DNA of 64,000 nt from Flagellimonas eckloniae (GCF_001413955.1 NZ_LCTZ01000002.1:1054001-1118000), one strand, 5' to 3'. Counted from the first letter of the stretch, positions 43,461 through 52,970 are shown. A program made the numbers and translations. The notes: generated from the letters alone by a model not told the origin.

Positions 43461-44465
43461 ATGTCGGATGCAATTCTTCAAATATTCCCTTTAGGTTTTC
43501 CATGGCAGACGCAAGATCCATTTCTTTTTTGCGTATACCACTTAGACCATTATCCAAAGGGAAATGAAACAATGGGGCCCGACCCTAAACTGTTGGAAGG
43601 TAGGAGTATCGGGAACGACTTTACCATAAAAAATGGTTGGCGTATGTATCATGGACAGACCATTCCAGGGTTTCCCTACCATCCCCATCGCGGATTTGAG
43701 ACCATAACCATTGTAAACAAAGGCTATTGCGACCATTCAGATTCTCTGGGAGCGGCAGGTAGATTTGGACAAGGCGATGTGCAATGGATGACCGCAGGAA
43801 GAGGTGTTCAACATTCCGAAATGTTTCCCTTATTGAACACAGATAAGGAAAATCCTCTTGAACTTTTTCAGATTTGGTTGAATCTTCCCAAAGCAGATAA
43901 ATTTGTAGAGCCCCATTTTAAAATGTTATGGCACGAAGATATTCCCGTCATTGAAGAGGAAAATGCACAAATTAAAATTGTAGCAGGCAATTACAAAGGC
44001 AATCAAGCCAGTAATCCTGCTCCAGATTCTTGGGCAGCGAAAGCGGAACATGACGTGGCTATTTGGAACATTCATGTGGATGCCGATACAGAATATATCT
44101 TACCCAAGGCAAATACATCCGTTACCAGAACGCTTTATTTTTACGAAGGTTCTGAAATCCGTATTGGTGACCAAAAAGTAAATCCCAATTTTGGAATTAC
44201 TTTGGATGCTTCACAAGAGGTTCTCATAAAAATAGTTGCTGAAAAAGCTCATTTTATGGTATTGCAAGGAAAACCCATTGAGGAACCCGTAGCCAAATAT
44301 GGTCCGTTTGTTATGAATACAGATGAGGAAATACAACAGGCTATGAAAGAATACCGTTTGACCCAGTTTGGAGGTTGGCCTTGGCCCTACCCTGATAATG
44401 TACATGACAAAGAAAAAGGGCGCTTTGCTCTGTATCCAAATGGTAGTTTAGAAAAAAAAGGTTAA
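43461..44465 (+). CDS. Pirin family protein
   Basis: 334 residues from the ATG at 43461, 2 bp past the VOC stop; an in-frame ATG at 43350 lies inside the VOC gene and is rejected. Bicupin pirin fold: FPYHPHRGFETITIV holds the iron ligands (His, His, with a later His in GRGVQHSEMF and Glu). Pirins have quercetinase or regulatory roles; which applies cannot be told. Last in a unit after the M20 and VOC genes. Confidence 0.9.
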   Translation: MSDAILQIFPLGFPWQTQDPFLFCVYHLDHYPKGNETMGPDPKLLEGRSIGNDFTIKNGWRMYHGQTIPGFPYHPHRGFETITIVNKGYCDHSDSLGAAGRFGQGDVQWMTAGRGVQHSEMFPLLNTDKENPLELFQIWLNLPKADKFVEPHFKMLWHEDIPVIEEENAQIKIVAGNYKGNQASNPAPDSWAAKAEHDVAIWNIHVDADTEYILPKANTSVTRTLYFYEGSEIRIGDQKVNPNFGITLDASQEVLIKIVAEKAHFMVLQGKPIEEPVAKYGPFVMNTDEEIQQAMKEYRLTQFGGWPWPYPDNVHDKEKGRFALYPNGSLEKKG

Positions 44466-44619
44466 CCCTATTTCAATTTTTGATTTGCTTTTAGAAATCA
44501 TAACAATGTTTGCCATTACTGTTAAAAGCAAGACATCAAGTAGTATTTCTGTATAAAAACCCTAGTTTTAGTAAGGATTTCATCTAAGTTTAAACGAACA
44601 AATCAGTGATTTCACGTTT

Positions 44620-46596
44620 ATGAGGGTTCCTACTTCCATATTTAAAACCTTTTTACCCCTTTTTTTGGTTACCGGTTTTTGTTCTGCACAAACACAGAAA
44701 ATAGATAGTCTTAAAAACCTCATGAAGACGGCCAATGACACCACCATGGTTAATTTGATACGTAGTCAGGGCATTTATACACAATCAATCAATCTTAAAA
44801 AGGCCCGTGAACTCTTTCAGCAAAGTATTGAAAAGGCCAAACAAATAGGATACATAAGTGGTGAAGTCAGCGGGATAAATTATATTGGGATAAGTTATGG
44901 CATGGCAGGTGACTACTCTGAATCACTTAGGTATTTTAGACAATCTCTTGAGTTGGCCAAAGAATATCAGATGTTTGAAGAAATAAGTAATGCTCATAAT
45001 AATCTCGGCATCTTATACAAGCGTATTGGGGACTATCCAACAAGCCAAGAATACTACCTAAAGAATATAAAACTCCATGATTCGCTGAAACTTGATGAAT
45101 ATCTATCACGCACCTATGTCAATTTAGGGATTTTGTATGATTTAATGGACCAACAGGATAAAGCCATAGAAAGTTATCATAAAGCACTTGAAGTAGCACC
45201 TGAAGCTGAACGGGCACATTATGAAAATTCTGTTTTGTCTAATCTAGCAGTTATAGATTTTGATAATAAAGACTATAAAACCGCATTGGATAAATTTTTG
45301 GCGGCTATTGCCTATTATGATGAACAAGGAGAAAAGACAAGTCAGGCATTACAATACGCCAATGCAGGTATTTGCTATTTAAATCTAAAGGAATGGCAAT
45401 TGGCTCAAGACTATTTTTTCAAATCCCTTCAACTTGCAAAAGAGCTTTCCTTACAACAGGAGATTGCTAAGGCATATTCCCATCTTGCCGACCTTAGATT
45501 CCGCCAAAAACGATATTCGGAAGCAATTGACTACTCTAATAAAAACTTGAAATCCTTAGAAGCAATGATAGGCTCTTATGAGAACAAAAAGGATGCCCAT
45601 GAACTGGCCTATACCATATTTCAAGAGTCGGGTCAAATGCCCAGGGCCATTTATCATCTGAACCAGACCATGGTGTATAAGGACAGTCTGCTTAATGAGA
45701 CAAAGGTCAGGGAAATACAAAACCTGCAGATACAACATGAGGTATATCTCATGAACGGGGAAATAAAGGAGAATGAGCTGCAACTAGCACTGCTTAACAC
45801 AGAGGTGGCCCTTAACAACAAAAGAATGGTCTATCTTTCCATCATTGCATTATTGTTGTTGTTATCTGCTGGACTTCTCTACTTTCGGTTTCGGACCAAA
45901 AAAAGGGCCAATATCCTGTTACATAATAAAAATCAATTGATTTCCCAACAAAAAGAGATTATTGAGGACATGAACCTAGAGCTCGAAAAACGTATGCTAC
46001 GGGCGCAAATAAATCCTCATTTCATGTTCAATTCCTTGAACTCCATACAACACCTGGTCAATTCTAACGACAGAATCAACGCACTACGGTACCTTTCAAA
46101 ATTTTCCAAGCTGCTACGACAAGTCCTTGAAAGTTCAGTTAATATCAACTTGGTTCTTTCTGAAGAAATTGAATTGCTCAAAATTTATCTCGAATTGGAG
46201 TCCCTTAGATTTGACAATTCATTTACGTACTCCATTAATGTGGACGATTCTATTGACATTATGGAACAAGAAGTACCCATGTTGCTGGTCCAGCCCTATC
46301 TTGAAAATGCAATATTACATGGCCTAATGCCCAAAAATGGTCCAAAAAAACTTTCCGTCAGTTTTACTGATAAAATGCAATTTATTGAGTGTATTGTTAA
46401 AGATAACGGTATTGGGCTTGGGTCCAAACCCGCCGCAAATCATAAATATAAGGGACTCTCAAGGGGAATGTCCATTACTGCCAAAAGAATTGAGGCAATG
46501 CAAAAGTTCACAGATAAAAATTTAATTACTGTTGAAAATATAGCAGATAGTACCAAAACCGGAACAAAGGTGACAATCTTAATTCCAAAGAATTAA
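44620..46596 (+). CDS. TPR sensor kinase, LytS type
   Basis: 658 residues. A signal segment (PLFLVTGFCSAQ) leads to TPR repeats (about 45-360), a membrane helix (about 407-424, LSIIALLLLLSAGLLYF), a coiled coil and a LytS-type kinase domain with acceptor H467 in AQINPHFMFNSLNSIQHL. The ATPase part has MLLVQPYLENAILHGL and KDNGIGLG. The usual partner is a LytTR response regulator, but none is adjacent: the gene stands alone, convergent with murA. The regulator at 1794-2549 is a possible but unproven partner. Confidence 0.92.
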   Translation: MRVPTSIFKTFLPLFLVTGFCSAQTQKIDSLKNLMKTANDTTMVNLIRSQGIYTQSINLKKARELFQQSIEKAKQIGYISGEVSGINYIGISYGMAGDYSESLRYFRQSLELAKEYQMFEEISNAHNNLGILYKRIGDYPTSQEYYLKNIKLHDSLKLDEYLSRTYVNLGILYDLMDQQDKAIESYHKALEVAPEAERAHYENSVLSNLAVIDFDNKDYKTALDKFLAAIAYYDEQGEKTSQALQYANAGICYLNLKEWQLAQDYFFKSLQLAKELSLQQEIAKAYSHLADLRFRQKRYSEAIDYSNKNLKSLEAMIGSYENKKDAHELAYTIFQESGQMPRAIYHLNQTMVYKDSLLNETKVREIQNLQIQHEVYLMNGEIKENELQLALLNTEVALNNKRMVYLSIIALLLLLSAGLLYFRFRTKKRANILLHNKNQLISQQKEIIEDMNLELEKRMLRAQINPHFMFNSLNSIQHLVNSNDRINALRYLSKFSKLLRQVLESSVNINLVLSEEIELLKIYLELESLRFDNSFTYSINVDDSIDIMEQEVPMLLVQPYLENAILHGLMPKNGPKKLSVSFTDKMQFIECIVKDNGIGLGSKPAANHKYKGLSRGMSITAKRIEAMQKFTDKNLITVENIADSTKTGTKVTILIPKN

Positions 46597-46622
46597 AGGA
46601 TTCTATTAAATAGCCTCAAAAA

Positions 46623-47930
46623 CTAAACACGAACTATATTTGCCCCAATGGCACGTAATCGTTCATCAATATTTTCGTAGCCGCGATCTATTTGCTCAAT
46701 ATTATTGATTGTTGAAGTTCCCTTGGCAGAAAGTGCTGCTATCAATAAGGAGACTCCAGCTCTAATATCAGGAGAAACCATTGTTGTAGCTTTTAGGGTA
46801 GATTTAAAATCATGTCCAATAACCGTAGCGCGGTGTGGGTCGCACAAAATAATCTTAGCTCCCATATCAATTAATTTATCCACAAAGAACAATCGGCTTT
46901 CAAACATTTTTTGGTGAATGACCACCTCCCCTTTAGCCTGAATTGCAACAACCAATAAAATACTTAGCAAATCCGGTGTCAAACCTGGCCAAGGCGCATC
47001 GGCAATAGTAAGAATAGAGCCATCAATATAATTCTGTACTTCATAACCATTCTCGTGCTTTGGAATATAGATATCATCTCCTTTACGTTCCAATTTGATT
47101 CCCAACTTTTGGAAAGCATTGGGTATTTGCCCCAAATCGTCCCAACTTACATTTTTTATGGTGAGTTCACTTTTTGTCATAGCAGCCAAACCGACCCAAC
47201 TCCCAATTTCAATCATATCGGGCAACATGGTATGTTCTGTTCCTCCCAAAGTATCGACTCCCTCAATGGTCAAAAGATTGGAGCCAATTCCGGAAATCTT
47301 TGCCCCCATCCTATTCAACATCTTGCACAACTGCTGCAAATAGGGTTCACAGGCAGCATTGTAAATGGTAGTCGTTCCTTCAGCCAAGACAGCGGCCATT
47401 ACTATATTCGCAGTTCCAGTGACTGAAGCTTCATCCAAAAGCATATAGGTGCCTTTGAGTTTCTCCGCTTCCACACCATAAAAATATTCTTCTTTATTAT
47501 ATCTGAATTTCGCGCCTAATTTGATAAAACCTTCAAAATGAGTGTCTAAACGTCTTCTGCCTATTTTATCACCACCCGGTTTGGGAATATACCCTTTTCC
47601 AAATCGTGCCAACAATGGACCAACCAGCATAATAGATCCCCTTAGTCCGCGACCATCTTGTTTAAATTGGTCTGATTGAAGGTACTCTAGATTAACATCG
47701 TTTGCTTTAAACGTATAGGAGCCTTTTCCTTTTTTTTGGATTTTAACACCTAAATCCTCTAACAAAGCTATCAACTTGTTGACATCGATGATATCTGGAA
47801 TATTGTTTATTGTAATTTTTTCTCCCGAAAGCAAAACAGCACAAAGAATTTGAAGCGCTTCGTTCTTTGCACCCTGAGGTGTAATTTCACCATGTAGTTG
47901 GTGACCACCTTCTATCCGAAATGTTCCCAT
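46623..47930 (-). CDS. murA: UDP-GlcNAc 1-carboxyvinyltransferase with Asp in place of the reactive Cys
   Basis: 435 residues of the enolpyruvyl transferase that commits UDP-GlcNAc to peptidoglycan synthesis. K22 (AKNEAL) and the late acid in ADAPWPGLTPDLLS are conserved. The loop that carries Cys115 in E. coli reads PGGDKIGRRRLDTH here, with Asp121 (codon GAT) at that position. Cys-to-Asp enzymes are active and are insensitive to fosfomycin, known from mycobacteria. So this organism is expected to be intrinsically fosfomycin resistant at the target. Followed upstream in the operon by DUF4290 with a 14-bp gap. Confidence 0.96.
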   Translation of the reverse strand: MGTFRIEGGHQLHGEITPQGAKNEALQILCAVLLSGEKITINNIPDIIDVNKLIALLEDLGVKIQKKGKGSYTFKANDVNLEYLQSDQFKQDGRGLRGSIMLVGPLLARFGKGYIPKPGGDKIGRRRLDTHFEGFIKLGAKFRYNKEEYFYGVEAEKLKGTYMLLDEASVTGTANIVMAAVLAEGTTTIYNAACEPYLQQLCKMLNRMGAKISGIGSNLLTIEGVDTLGGTEHTMLPDMIEIGSWVGLAAMTKSELTIKNVSWDDLGQIPNAFQKLGIKLERKGDDIYIPKHENGYEVQNYIDGSILTIADAPWPGLTPDLLSILLVVAIQAKGEVVIHQKMFESRLFFVDKLIDMGAKIILCDPHRATVIGHDFKSTLKATTMVSPDIRAGVSLLIAALSAKGTSTINNIEQIDRGYENIDERLRAIGANIVRV

Positions 47931-47944
47931 GTATTCCTTTGGAA

Positions 47945-48607
47945 TTAATACCTTTTTTTACCTCTGTTGTTCCGCTGTCCCTTTTTGTTGTTATGGGTAT
48001 TACTGCCATACCTGTTGGATTTGGCCAAACGGTTTTTAAGAAACTGTCCGCTATCGGTTAAGCTTTCTCCGTCTGGGGCAAGGTCAATTTCCCCATCGCT
48101 TAACTCCTTTAAATGTGTAAAAATCGCGGAATCTTCAACCGTATCCTTATTCCAGTTTAAATAGCACTTTTTCATATGGTTAGCTATGGCATATTCCAAG
48201 CCAGACCGCATATCACCCTTTTCCCATTTTATGGCAACATCTATCATTCTCTTAATGTTGTTCCCATAAAACCTGTACTTGGGAAAGTTTTGTGGGTATT
48301 CCAAAGGTTCAGGACGTTGTTGTAAAACTTCTTTTGGAGTAATTGGAAATGGTGAATCAACATCCAATTTAAAATCGGCCATAATAAAAAGTTGATCCCA
48401 TAATTTATGTTGAAAATCCGGTACATCACGTAAGTGAGGTTGAAGATTCCCCATTACACTTATGATTGATTTTGCTACTTTGTTTCGTTCTTCCCTATCC
48501 GCAATGGAAACGGCATGATCTACCATTTTTTGAAAATGACGACCATATTCAGGGATAAAGAGCTTAGAGCGCTCCGTATTATATTGTAAATTTTCTACTA
48601 CGTTCAA
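47945..48607 (-). CDS. DUF4290 protein
   Basis: 220 residues, helical, with a basic C-terminal tail (RLAKSNRYGSNTHNNKKGQRNNRGKKRY). The N-terminal pattern NLQYNTERSKLFIPEYGRHFQKMVDHAVSI is the DUF4290 start, a Bacteroidota-restricted family of unknown function. The conserved position just before murA, with which it is co-transcribed (14-bp gap), hints at an envelope role. The basic tail could bind nucleic acid or be disordered. Confidence 0.88.
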   Translation of the reverse strand: MNVVENLQYNTERSKLFIPEYGRHFQKMVDHAVSIADREERNKVAKSIISVMGNLQPHLRDVPDFQHKLWDQLFIMADFKLDVDSPFPITPKEVLQQRPEPLEYPQNFPKYRFYGNNIKRMIDVAIKWEKGDMRSGLEYAIANHMKKCYLNWNKDTVEDSAIFTHLKELSDGEIDLAPDGESLTDSGQFLKNRLAKSNRYGSNTHNNKKGQRNNRGKKRY

Positions 48608-48691
48608 ATTAAAGAGTTTAATGAAATTAAATTATTGGGAAGTCTTTCCAATAACGCTCGCAAAATACTAAAATTATGGCAATTGTAAGTT

Positions 48692-48979
48692 TTAAAGGGA
48701 AATTACTCCCTCAACGCTGGAAACTTCTTTGTACTTGGCTATGACCTCATCAGGATTATTCAAATGTACGGTTATAGAAATACTGGTATATGTACCCTTT
48801 TTAGATTTTTTTGATTCGATAACAGCTCCAGACATATTAAAAATATCCTTTATCTGACCTATCCTTTCTTCATCAGTAGGTACAATAAACTTGTACAAAT
48901 AATTAGATGGCCAAGAGGTGTTCTCTAAAAGCTGTTCTTTGAGCCTAGCATAGAACTCATCAGATTTCTCTTTTTCCAA
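48692..48979 (-). CDS. DUF493 family protein
   Basis: 95 residues with the family core WPSNYLYKFIVPTDEERIGQIKDIF and a C-terminal strand-rich part (GTYTSISITVHLNNPDEVIAKYKEVSSVEGV). DUF493 has an ACT-like ferredoxin fold and unknown function; the E. coli relative YbeD is likewise not understood. Followed by DUF4290 and murA in the same direction after 84 bp. A TATCTTTG promoter element sits 14 nt before the start codon. Confidence 0.88.
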   Translation of the reverse strand: MEKEKSDEFYARLKEQLLENTSWPSNYLYKFIVPTDEERIGQIKDIFNMSGAVIESKKSKKGTYTSISITVHLNNPDEVIAKYKEVSSVEGVISL

Positions 48980-48993
48980 ACCTTATTTTTTTA

Positions 48994-49001
48994 CAAAGAT
49001 A
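48994..49001 (-). promoter_or_regulatory. -7 promoter element of the DUF493 gene
   Basis: On the minus strand TATCTTTG matches TAnnTTTG, 14 nt before the start codon at 48979. Confidence 0.45.
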
Positions 49002-49061
49002 TGGGTTAGGATACAATTTTTTTTCCTTCTACCTATTTCATTACTTTGTATTCATAAATAT

Positions 49062-49631
49062 GTGTGTTTGAATACCAAAAAAGTAGTAATTACTGGAGCA
49101 CCCGGAACTGGAAAAACCTCAATAGTCAATGGGTTGGAAAAAAGAGGATTCCATTGTTTTCATGAGATTATACGGGATATGACCTCCAGAGCAAAAAAAA
49201 ATGGTGACCCTAGCGCTGTTGTTTCCAATCCTTTGGTTTTTGTTGATGATTCCCTTCAATTTAACAAAGACTTGCTTAAGGGAAGGGCTGAGCATTTTAA
49301 AAATTCCTTACACTTAAACACACCTATTAGTTTTTTTGATAGAGGTATGCCAGATGTATTGGCTTATATGGATTTCTTTAAGCAAACTTATTCCAAAGAA
49401 TTTATTGAAGCTTGTGAAAGCCATAAATATGACACCATATTCATCGTACCGCCTTGGAAGGAAATTTACGTGTCGGACAACGAAAGATTGGAAACTTTTG
49501 ATGAAGCTGAAAAAATTCATGACGCCTTACTAAATACGTACACCAAATTTGGTTACGACCCTATTATTGTGCCAAAGAATCCAGTTGATCAGCGTATAGC
49601 ATTCGTTTTGGAAACACTTAAACCACTTTAG
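49062..49631 (+). CDS. P-loop ATPase, NadR-like kinase domain
   Basis: 189 residues read from a GTG at 49062; a TTG at 49068 is an alternative, as no ATG exists in frame near here (the ATG at 49060 is out of frame and stops after three codons). The Walker A motif is VVITGAPGTGKTSIVNGLEKRGF, and the fold pattern matches the kinase-like AAA_28 group related to the NadR ribosylnicotinamide kinase domain (SFFDRGMPDVLAYMDF, IFIVPPWKEIYVSDNERLETFDEAEKIHDAL). Its stop overlaps the recQ GTG start. Confidence 0.8.
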   Translation: MCLNTKKVVITGAPGTGKTSIVNGLEKRGFHCFHEIIRDMTSRAKKNGDPSAVVSNPLVFVDDSLQFNKDLLKGRAEHFKNSLHLNTPISFFDRGMPDVLAYMDFFKQTYSKEFIEACESHKYDTIFIVPPWKEIYVSDNERLETFDEAEKIHDALLNTYTKFGYDPIIVPKNPVDQRIAFVLETLKPL

Positions 49632-51523
49632 TGCAACAGGATATTCAAAATATCTTAAGAGAATTCTGGGGTCATGATGATTTCAGGGGCTCCCAAAAAA
49701 ATATAATTAATGCTGTTATTGACGGGAAAGACGTAATGGCATTAATGCCTACTGGAGGAGGAAAATCGATTTGTTATCAAGTTCCAGCTTTGGCACAAGA
49801 AGGTATTTGTATTGTTGTTTCACCTTTGGTGGCATTAATTCAAGATCAAGTAAGCACGTTAAAAGAAAAGGGGATAAAAGCCATTGCACTTGTTGGTGGG
49901 ATTTCTTTCGAAGAACTCAACAATCTTCTAGACAATTGCTTGTATGGTAACTATAAGTTTTTATACCTATCTCCAGAACGGCTGCAACAGACCTTGGTAC
50001 AGGAAAGAATCCGGGAAATGAATGTTAATCTAGTCGCCATTGATGAAGCGCATTGTATTTCCCAATGGGGCAATGATTTTAGACCTGCTTATCTGGATTG
50101 TGCAATCCTTAAAGACTTGGCCCTTACAGCACCTATTATAGCACTTACAGCCACCGCAACCCCAAAGGTTATTGAAGACATAATTGAGAACCTTAAACTA
50201 GATAATGCATCAACATTTAAGGATTCATTTTCTAGGTCCAATATTGTTTTCAAAGCAAAATATACTGAAGACAAGCTCTATCAATTAAAGAAATATTTAC
50301 ATGAAATTCCTGGAAGTGCAATTATCTATGTGCGCTCAAGAAAAATGTCATTGTTCCTCTCAGATTTTTTGAACAAGAATGGTTTCAAGGCTACTTTCTT
50401 TCATGGTGGGATTTCCAAAGCTGAAAAAGAAGAAAAATTAAATCAATGGTTAAATAATACCATTGGGGTAATGGTTGCAACCAATGCTTTTGGTATGGGA
50501 GTGGATAAACCAGATGTACGTTTGGTGGTTCACTATCAAATTCCCGACAGCCTGGAAAGCTATTTTCAAGAAGCTGGAAGAGCGGGGCGCGATGGAAATG
50601 AAGCCACCGCAATACTACTTACCACAGGTGAGGATGAGGAAAGGGCAAAACAACAATTCTTATCTTCTTTGCCCAATGTTGATTTTGTAAAGAAACTATA
50701 TGTCCAATTGAGCAACTACTTTCAAATCTCATACGGAGAGTCCGTAGCGGAAACGTTAGTGCTGAAATTCAATGCCTTTTGCAAACGTTACGAGTTTAAC
50801 CCAAATGTTACCTACAATGGGCTTCGAATTTTGGACCAAAACTCCGTAATTTCTTTATCAGAAAATTATAACGAAAAACACACACTAAAATTTATCGCCA
50901 CCAAAGCAGGTATTTTTGATTATTTAAATTCCAATCGTAAATCTGCATCAATCATTCAGACCATTCTTAGAACTTATGGAGGTATTGTCGATTATGATAC
51001 CAAAATAAGTGTCCATTTAATTTCGCAAAAAACTGGAGAATCTGAAAAACACATAAAAAAAATCTTGAAGCAATTGCATGAAGATGGTGTTGCGGAATAC
51101 AAAAACACAACCAGCGACCTTGAGATTACTTTTTTGGTTCCCAGAGAGGATGACCGCTCTATCAATACATTTGCTAAAAAGATAAAAGATTTCAATACCG
51201 TAAAAAAGAACAATTTGAACGCGGTATTGGAGTATATAAAAAATACTACGGCTTGCCGTAGCGAGTTCTTGCTGAATTATTTTGGAGAAAAAGTTAATGA
51301 GAAATGTGGCACTTGCGATATTTGCACAAAAACCAGCAAACCAGAGTCTGGTTTTTTAGAACGTAAGATTGTTGAGCTTCTAAAGACCAATCCGCATACA
51401 TCAAGACAAATTTCAATGTCAATAGACCTTGAAGAAGAAGTTCTGTTGGAAACTTTGCAAATACTCCTCGAGGATGAAGAAATCATGTTGAACCATAAAA
51501 ATGAATATGACATCAAAAAATAA
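49631..51523 (+). CDS. recQ: RecQ-family ATP-dependent DNA helicase
   Basis: 630 residues. The GTG start at 49631 overlaps the previous stop (TAGTG). Helicase motifs: I MPTGGGKS, II AIDEAHCISQWG, the Walker-B-linked QWGNDFRP, V HGGISKAEKEEKLNQW and VI EAGRAGRDGNEA. The RQC region carries the four zinc cysteines in ACRSEFLLNYFGEKVNEKCGTCDIC. C-terminal helix-hairpin-like part (about 570-630) is short. Unwinds DNA during recombination and repair. Overlaps the fmt start by 23 bp. Confidence 0.95.
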   Translation: MQQDIQNILREFWGHDDFRGSQKNIINAVIDGKDVMALMPTGGGKSICYQVPALAQEGICIVVSPLVALIQDQVSTLKEKGIKAIALVGGISFEELNNLLDNCLYGNYKFLYLSPERLQQTLVQERIREMNVNLVAIDEAHCISQWGNDFRPAYLDCAILKDLALTAPIIALTATATPKVIEDIIENLKLDNASTFKDSFSRSNIVFKAKYTEDKLYQLKKYLHEIPGSAIIYVRSRKMSLFLSDFLNKNGFKATFFHGGISKAEKEEKLNQWLNNTIGVMVATNAFGMGVDKPDVRLVVHYQIPDSLESYFQEAGRAGRDGNEATAILLTTGEDEERAKQQFLSSLPNVDFVKKLYVQLSNYFQISYGESVAETLVLKFNAFCKRYEFNPNVTYNGLRILDQNSVISLSENYNEKHTLKFIATKAGIFDYLNSNRKSASIIQTILRTYGGIVDYDTKISVHLISQKTGESEKHIKKILKQLHEDGVAEYKNTTSDLEITFLVPREDDRSINTFAKKIKDFNTVKKNNLNAVLEYIKNTTACRSEFLLNYFGEKVNEKCGTCDICTKTSKPESGFLERKIVELLKTNPHTSRQISMSIDLEEEVLLETLQILLEDEEIMLNHKNEYDIKK

Positions 51524-52466
51524 TACGCTGCGCATTGTATTTATGGGCACTCCAGATTTTGCAGTTGGGAGTTTGAAAAATATTTTGGATGCAGGATATA
51601 CTATTGTTGGTGTAATTACTGCTCCCGACAGACCGGCGGGCCGAGGAAGAAAAGTTCAAGAATCTGCGGTAAAGCAATTTGCCCTAAAACACAACCTCAA
51701 CGTATTACAACCTACAAATCTTAAAAGCGAAGCGTTTATAGAAGAGTTACGAAGCCTGCAAGCTAACCTTCAGGTAGTAGTTGCTTTTAGAATGCTTCCA
51801 AAAGTGGTTTGGCAAATGCCAAAATATGGTACGTTTAATCTTCATGCTTCCCTTCTACCACAATATCGAGGGGCTGCCCCAATAAATTGGGCCATTATTA
51901 ATGGTGAAATGGAAACTGGTGTCACAACATTTTTTATAGATGATAAAATTGATACGGGAAATATCATTTTACAAAAAACCGAACCAATATCAATCGAGGA
52001 TAATGCAGGTACCTTGCATGATAGGTTGATGAACCTGGGAGCAGAATTGGTAGTACAAACCTGTGAACAGATTGCTTTGGGAAATTTTTCAACCTCAACA
52101 CAAAAGGAATATGATAATTTAAAGCCCGCGCATAAAATTAATAAGGAAACCTGTAAAATAGATTGGAATGCACCAATGAAGAATATCCATAACCATATTC
52201 GAGGTCTTAGTCCCTACCCTGCAGCTTGGACCTATCTAATAAATAATGGAAAACAAAAAAACATAAAAATATATAAAACCCGGATGGAGCCTTTTGAACA
52301 TCATGATGCTGTTGGGAAAATTTTTGCAGACAAAAAGACATTGAAAGTTGCAACAATTGATGGTTATCTTCAGCTGCTCGAAATACAATTGCCCGGAAAG
52401 CGAAAAATGCAAGTATCTGAAATTCTGAATGGTTTAAATCTTGAAAAAAACGCACATCTTCTCTAA
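51501..52466 (+). CDS. fmt: Methionyl-tRNA formyltransferase
   Basis: 321 residues, transferring a formyl group from 10-formyl-THF to Met-tRNA(fMet). The signature FNLHASLLPQYRGAAPINWAIINGE is present, with MGTPDFAVGSL at the N-terminus and RPAGRGRKVQESAVKQFA, all characteristic. C-terminal half has SPYPAAWTYL. The start at 51501 overlaps the recQ end by 23 bp (the next ATG, 51507, is equally possible). No def gene is adjacent. Confidence 0.96.
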   Translation: MNMTSKNNTLRIVFMGTPDFAVGSLKNILDAGYTIVGVITAPDRPAGRGRKVQESAVKQFALKHNLNVLQPTNLKSEAFIEELRSLQANLQVVVAFRMLPKVVWQMPKYGTFNLHASLLPQYRGAAPINWAIINGEMETGVTTFFIDDKIDTGNIILQKTEPISIEDNAGTLHDRLMNLGAELVVQTCEQIALGNFSTSTQKEYDNLKPAHKINKETCKIDWNAPMKNIHNHIRGLSPYPAAWTYLINNGKQKNIKIYKTRMEPFEHHDAVGKIFADKKTLKVATIDGYLQLLEIQLPGKRKMQVSEILNGLNLEKNAHLL

Positions 52467-52568
52467 GCCCCTACCGTTACTAGGCTCACAAATAACCTCA
52501 TTTTCTTTCCACTTTATCAACAAACGTTTCAAGTTATTAACAAAAACCCCTATTTCCCTTGGTTTTAC

Positions 52569-52598
52569 TTGCGTTAAAGGCAAATCCATATAAATTTG
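52569..52598 (+). promoter_or_regulatory. Promoter of the HU gene
   Basis: TTG (52569-52571), a 19-bp spacer and TAAATTTG (52591-52598) fit the Bacteroidota promoter consensus exactly. The start codon is at 52643, leaving a leader of about 38 nt. Confidence 0.82.
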
Positions 52599-52642
52599 TT
52601 TAGCATTAAAATTATTTTAACAACAATTAATTTGATTCAATT

Positions 52643-52915
52643 ATGAACAAAACAGAATTAATCGATGCTATGGCAGCTGATGCAGGCATCACTAAAGCAG
52701 CAGCTAAAAAGGCATTGGAATCTTTCTTAGGAAATGTAGAAGGATCACTTAAAAAAGGAAACAGAGTTTCTTTAGTAGGTTTTGGTTCTTGGTCAGTATC
52801 CAGGAGAAATGCAAGAGATGGTAGAAACCCACAAACTGGACAAACTATCAAGATTGCAGCTAAGAACGTTGTAAAGTTCAAGGCAGGAGCAGAATTGAGC
52901 GGTTCAGTAAACTAA
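52643..52915 (+). CDS. HU-family DNA-binding protein
   Basis: 90 residues, the normal length. The arms carry RNARDGRNPQTGQTIKI, and the body begins MNKTELIDAMAADAGITKAAAKKALESFLGNVEG. Dimeric nucleoid protein that bends DNA. Preceded by a consensus promoter and followed by a strong terminator, so it is a single-gene unit likely expressed at high level. Confidence 0.97.
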   Translation: MNKTELIDAMAADAGITKAAAKKALESFLGNVEGSLKKGNRVSLVGFGSWSVSRRNARDGRNPQTGQTIKIAAKNVVKFKAGAELSGSVN

Positions 52916-52939
52916 TCAATTACGTATTTAAAATATATA

Positions 52940-52970
52940 AAGGCACTTCTTTTCCAAGAAGTGCCTTTTT
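52940..52970 (+). terminator. Terminator of the HU gene
   Basis: Stem AAAGGCACTTCTT and AAGAAGTGCCTTT with a short loop and T run, about 25 nt past the stop. Confidence 0.88.

Noticed and set aside
49060..49071. ATG at 49060 as the start of the ATPase gene
   Set aside because: Out of frame; stops after three codons.
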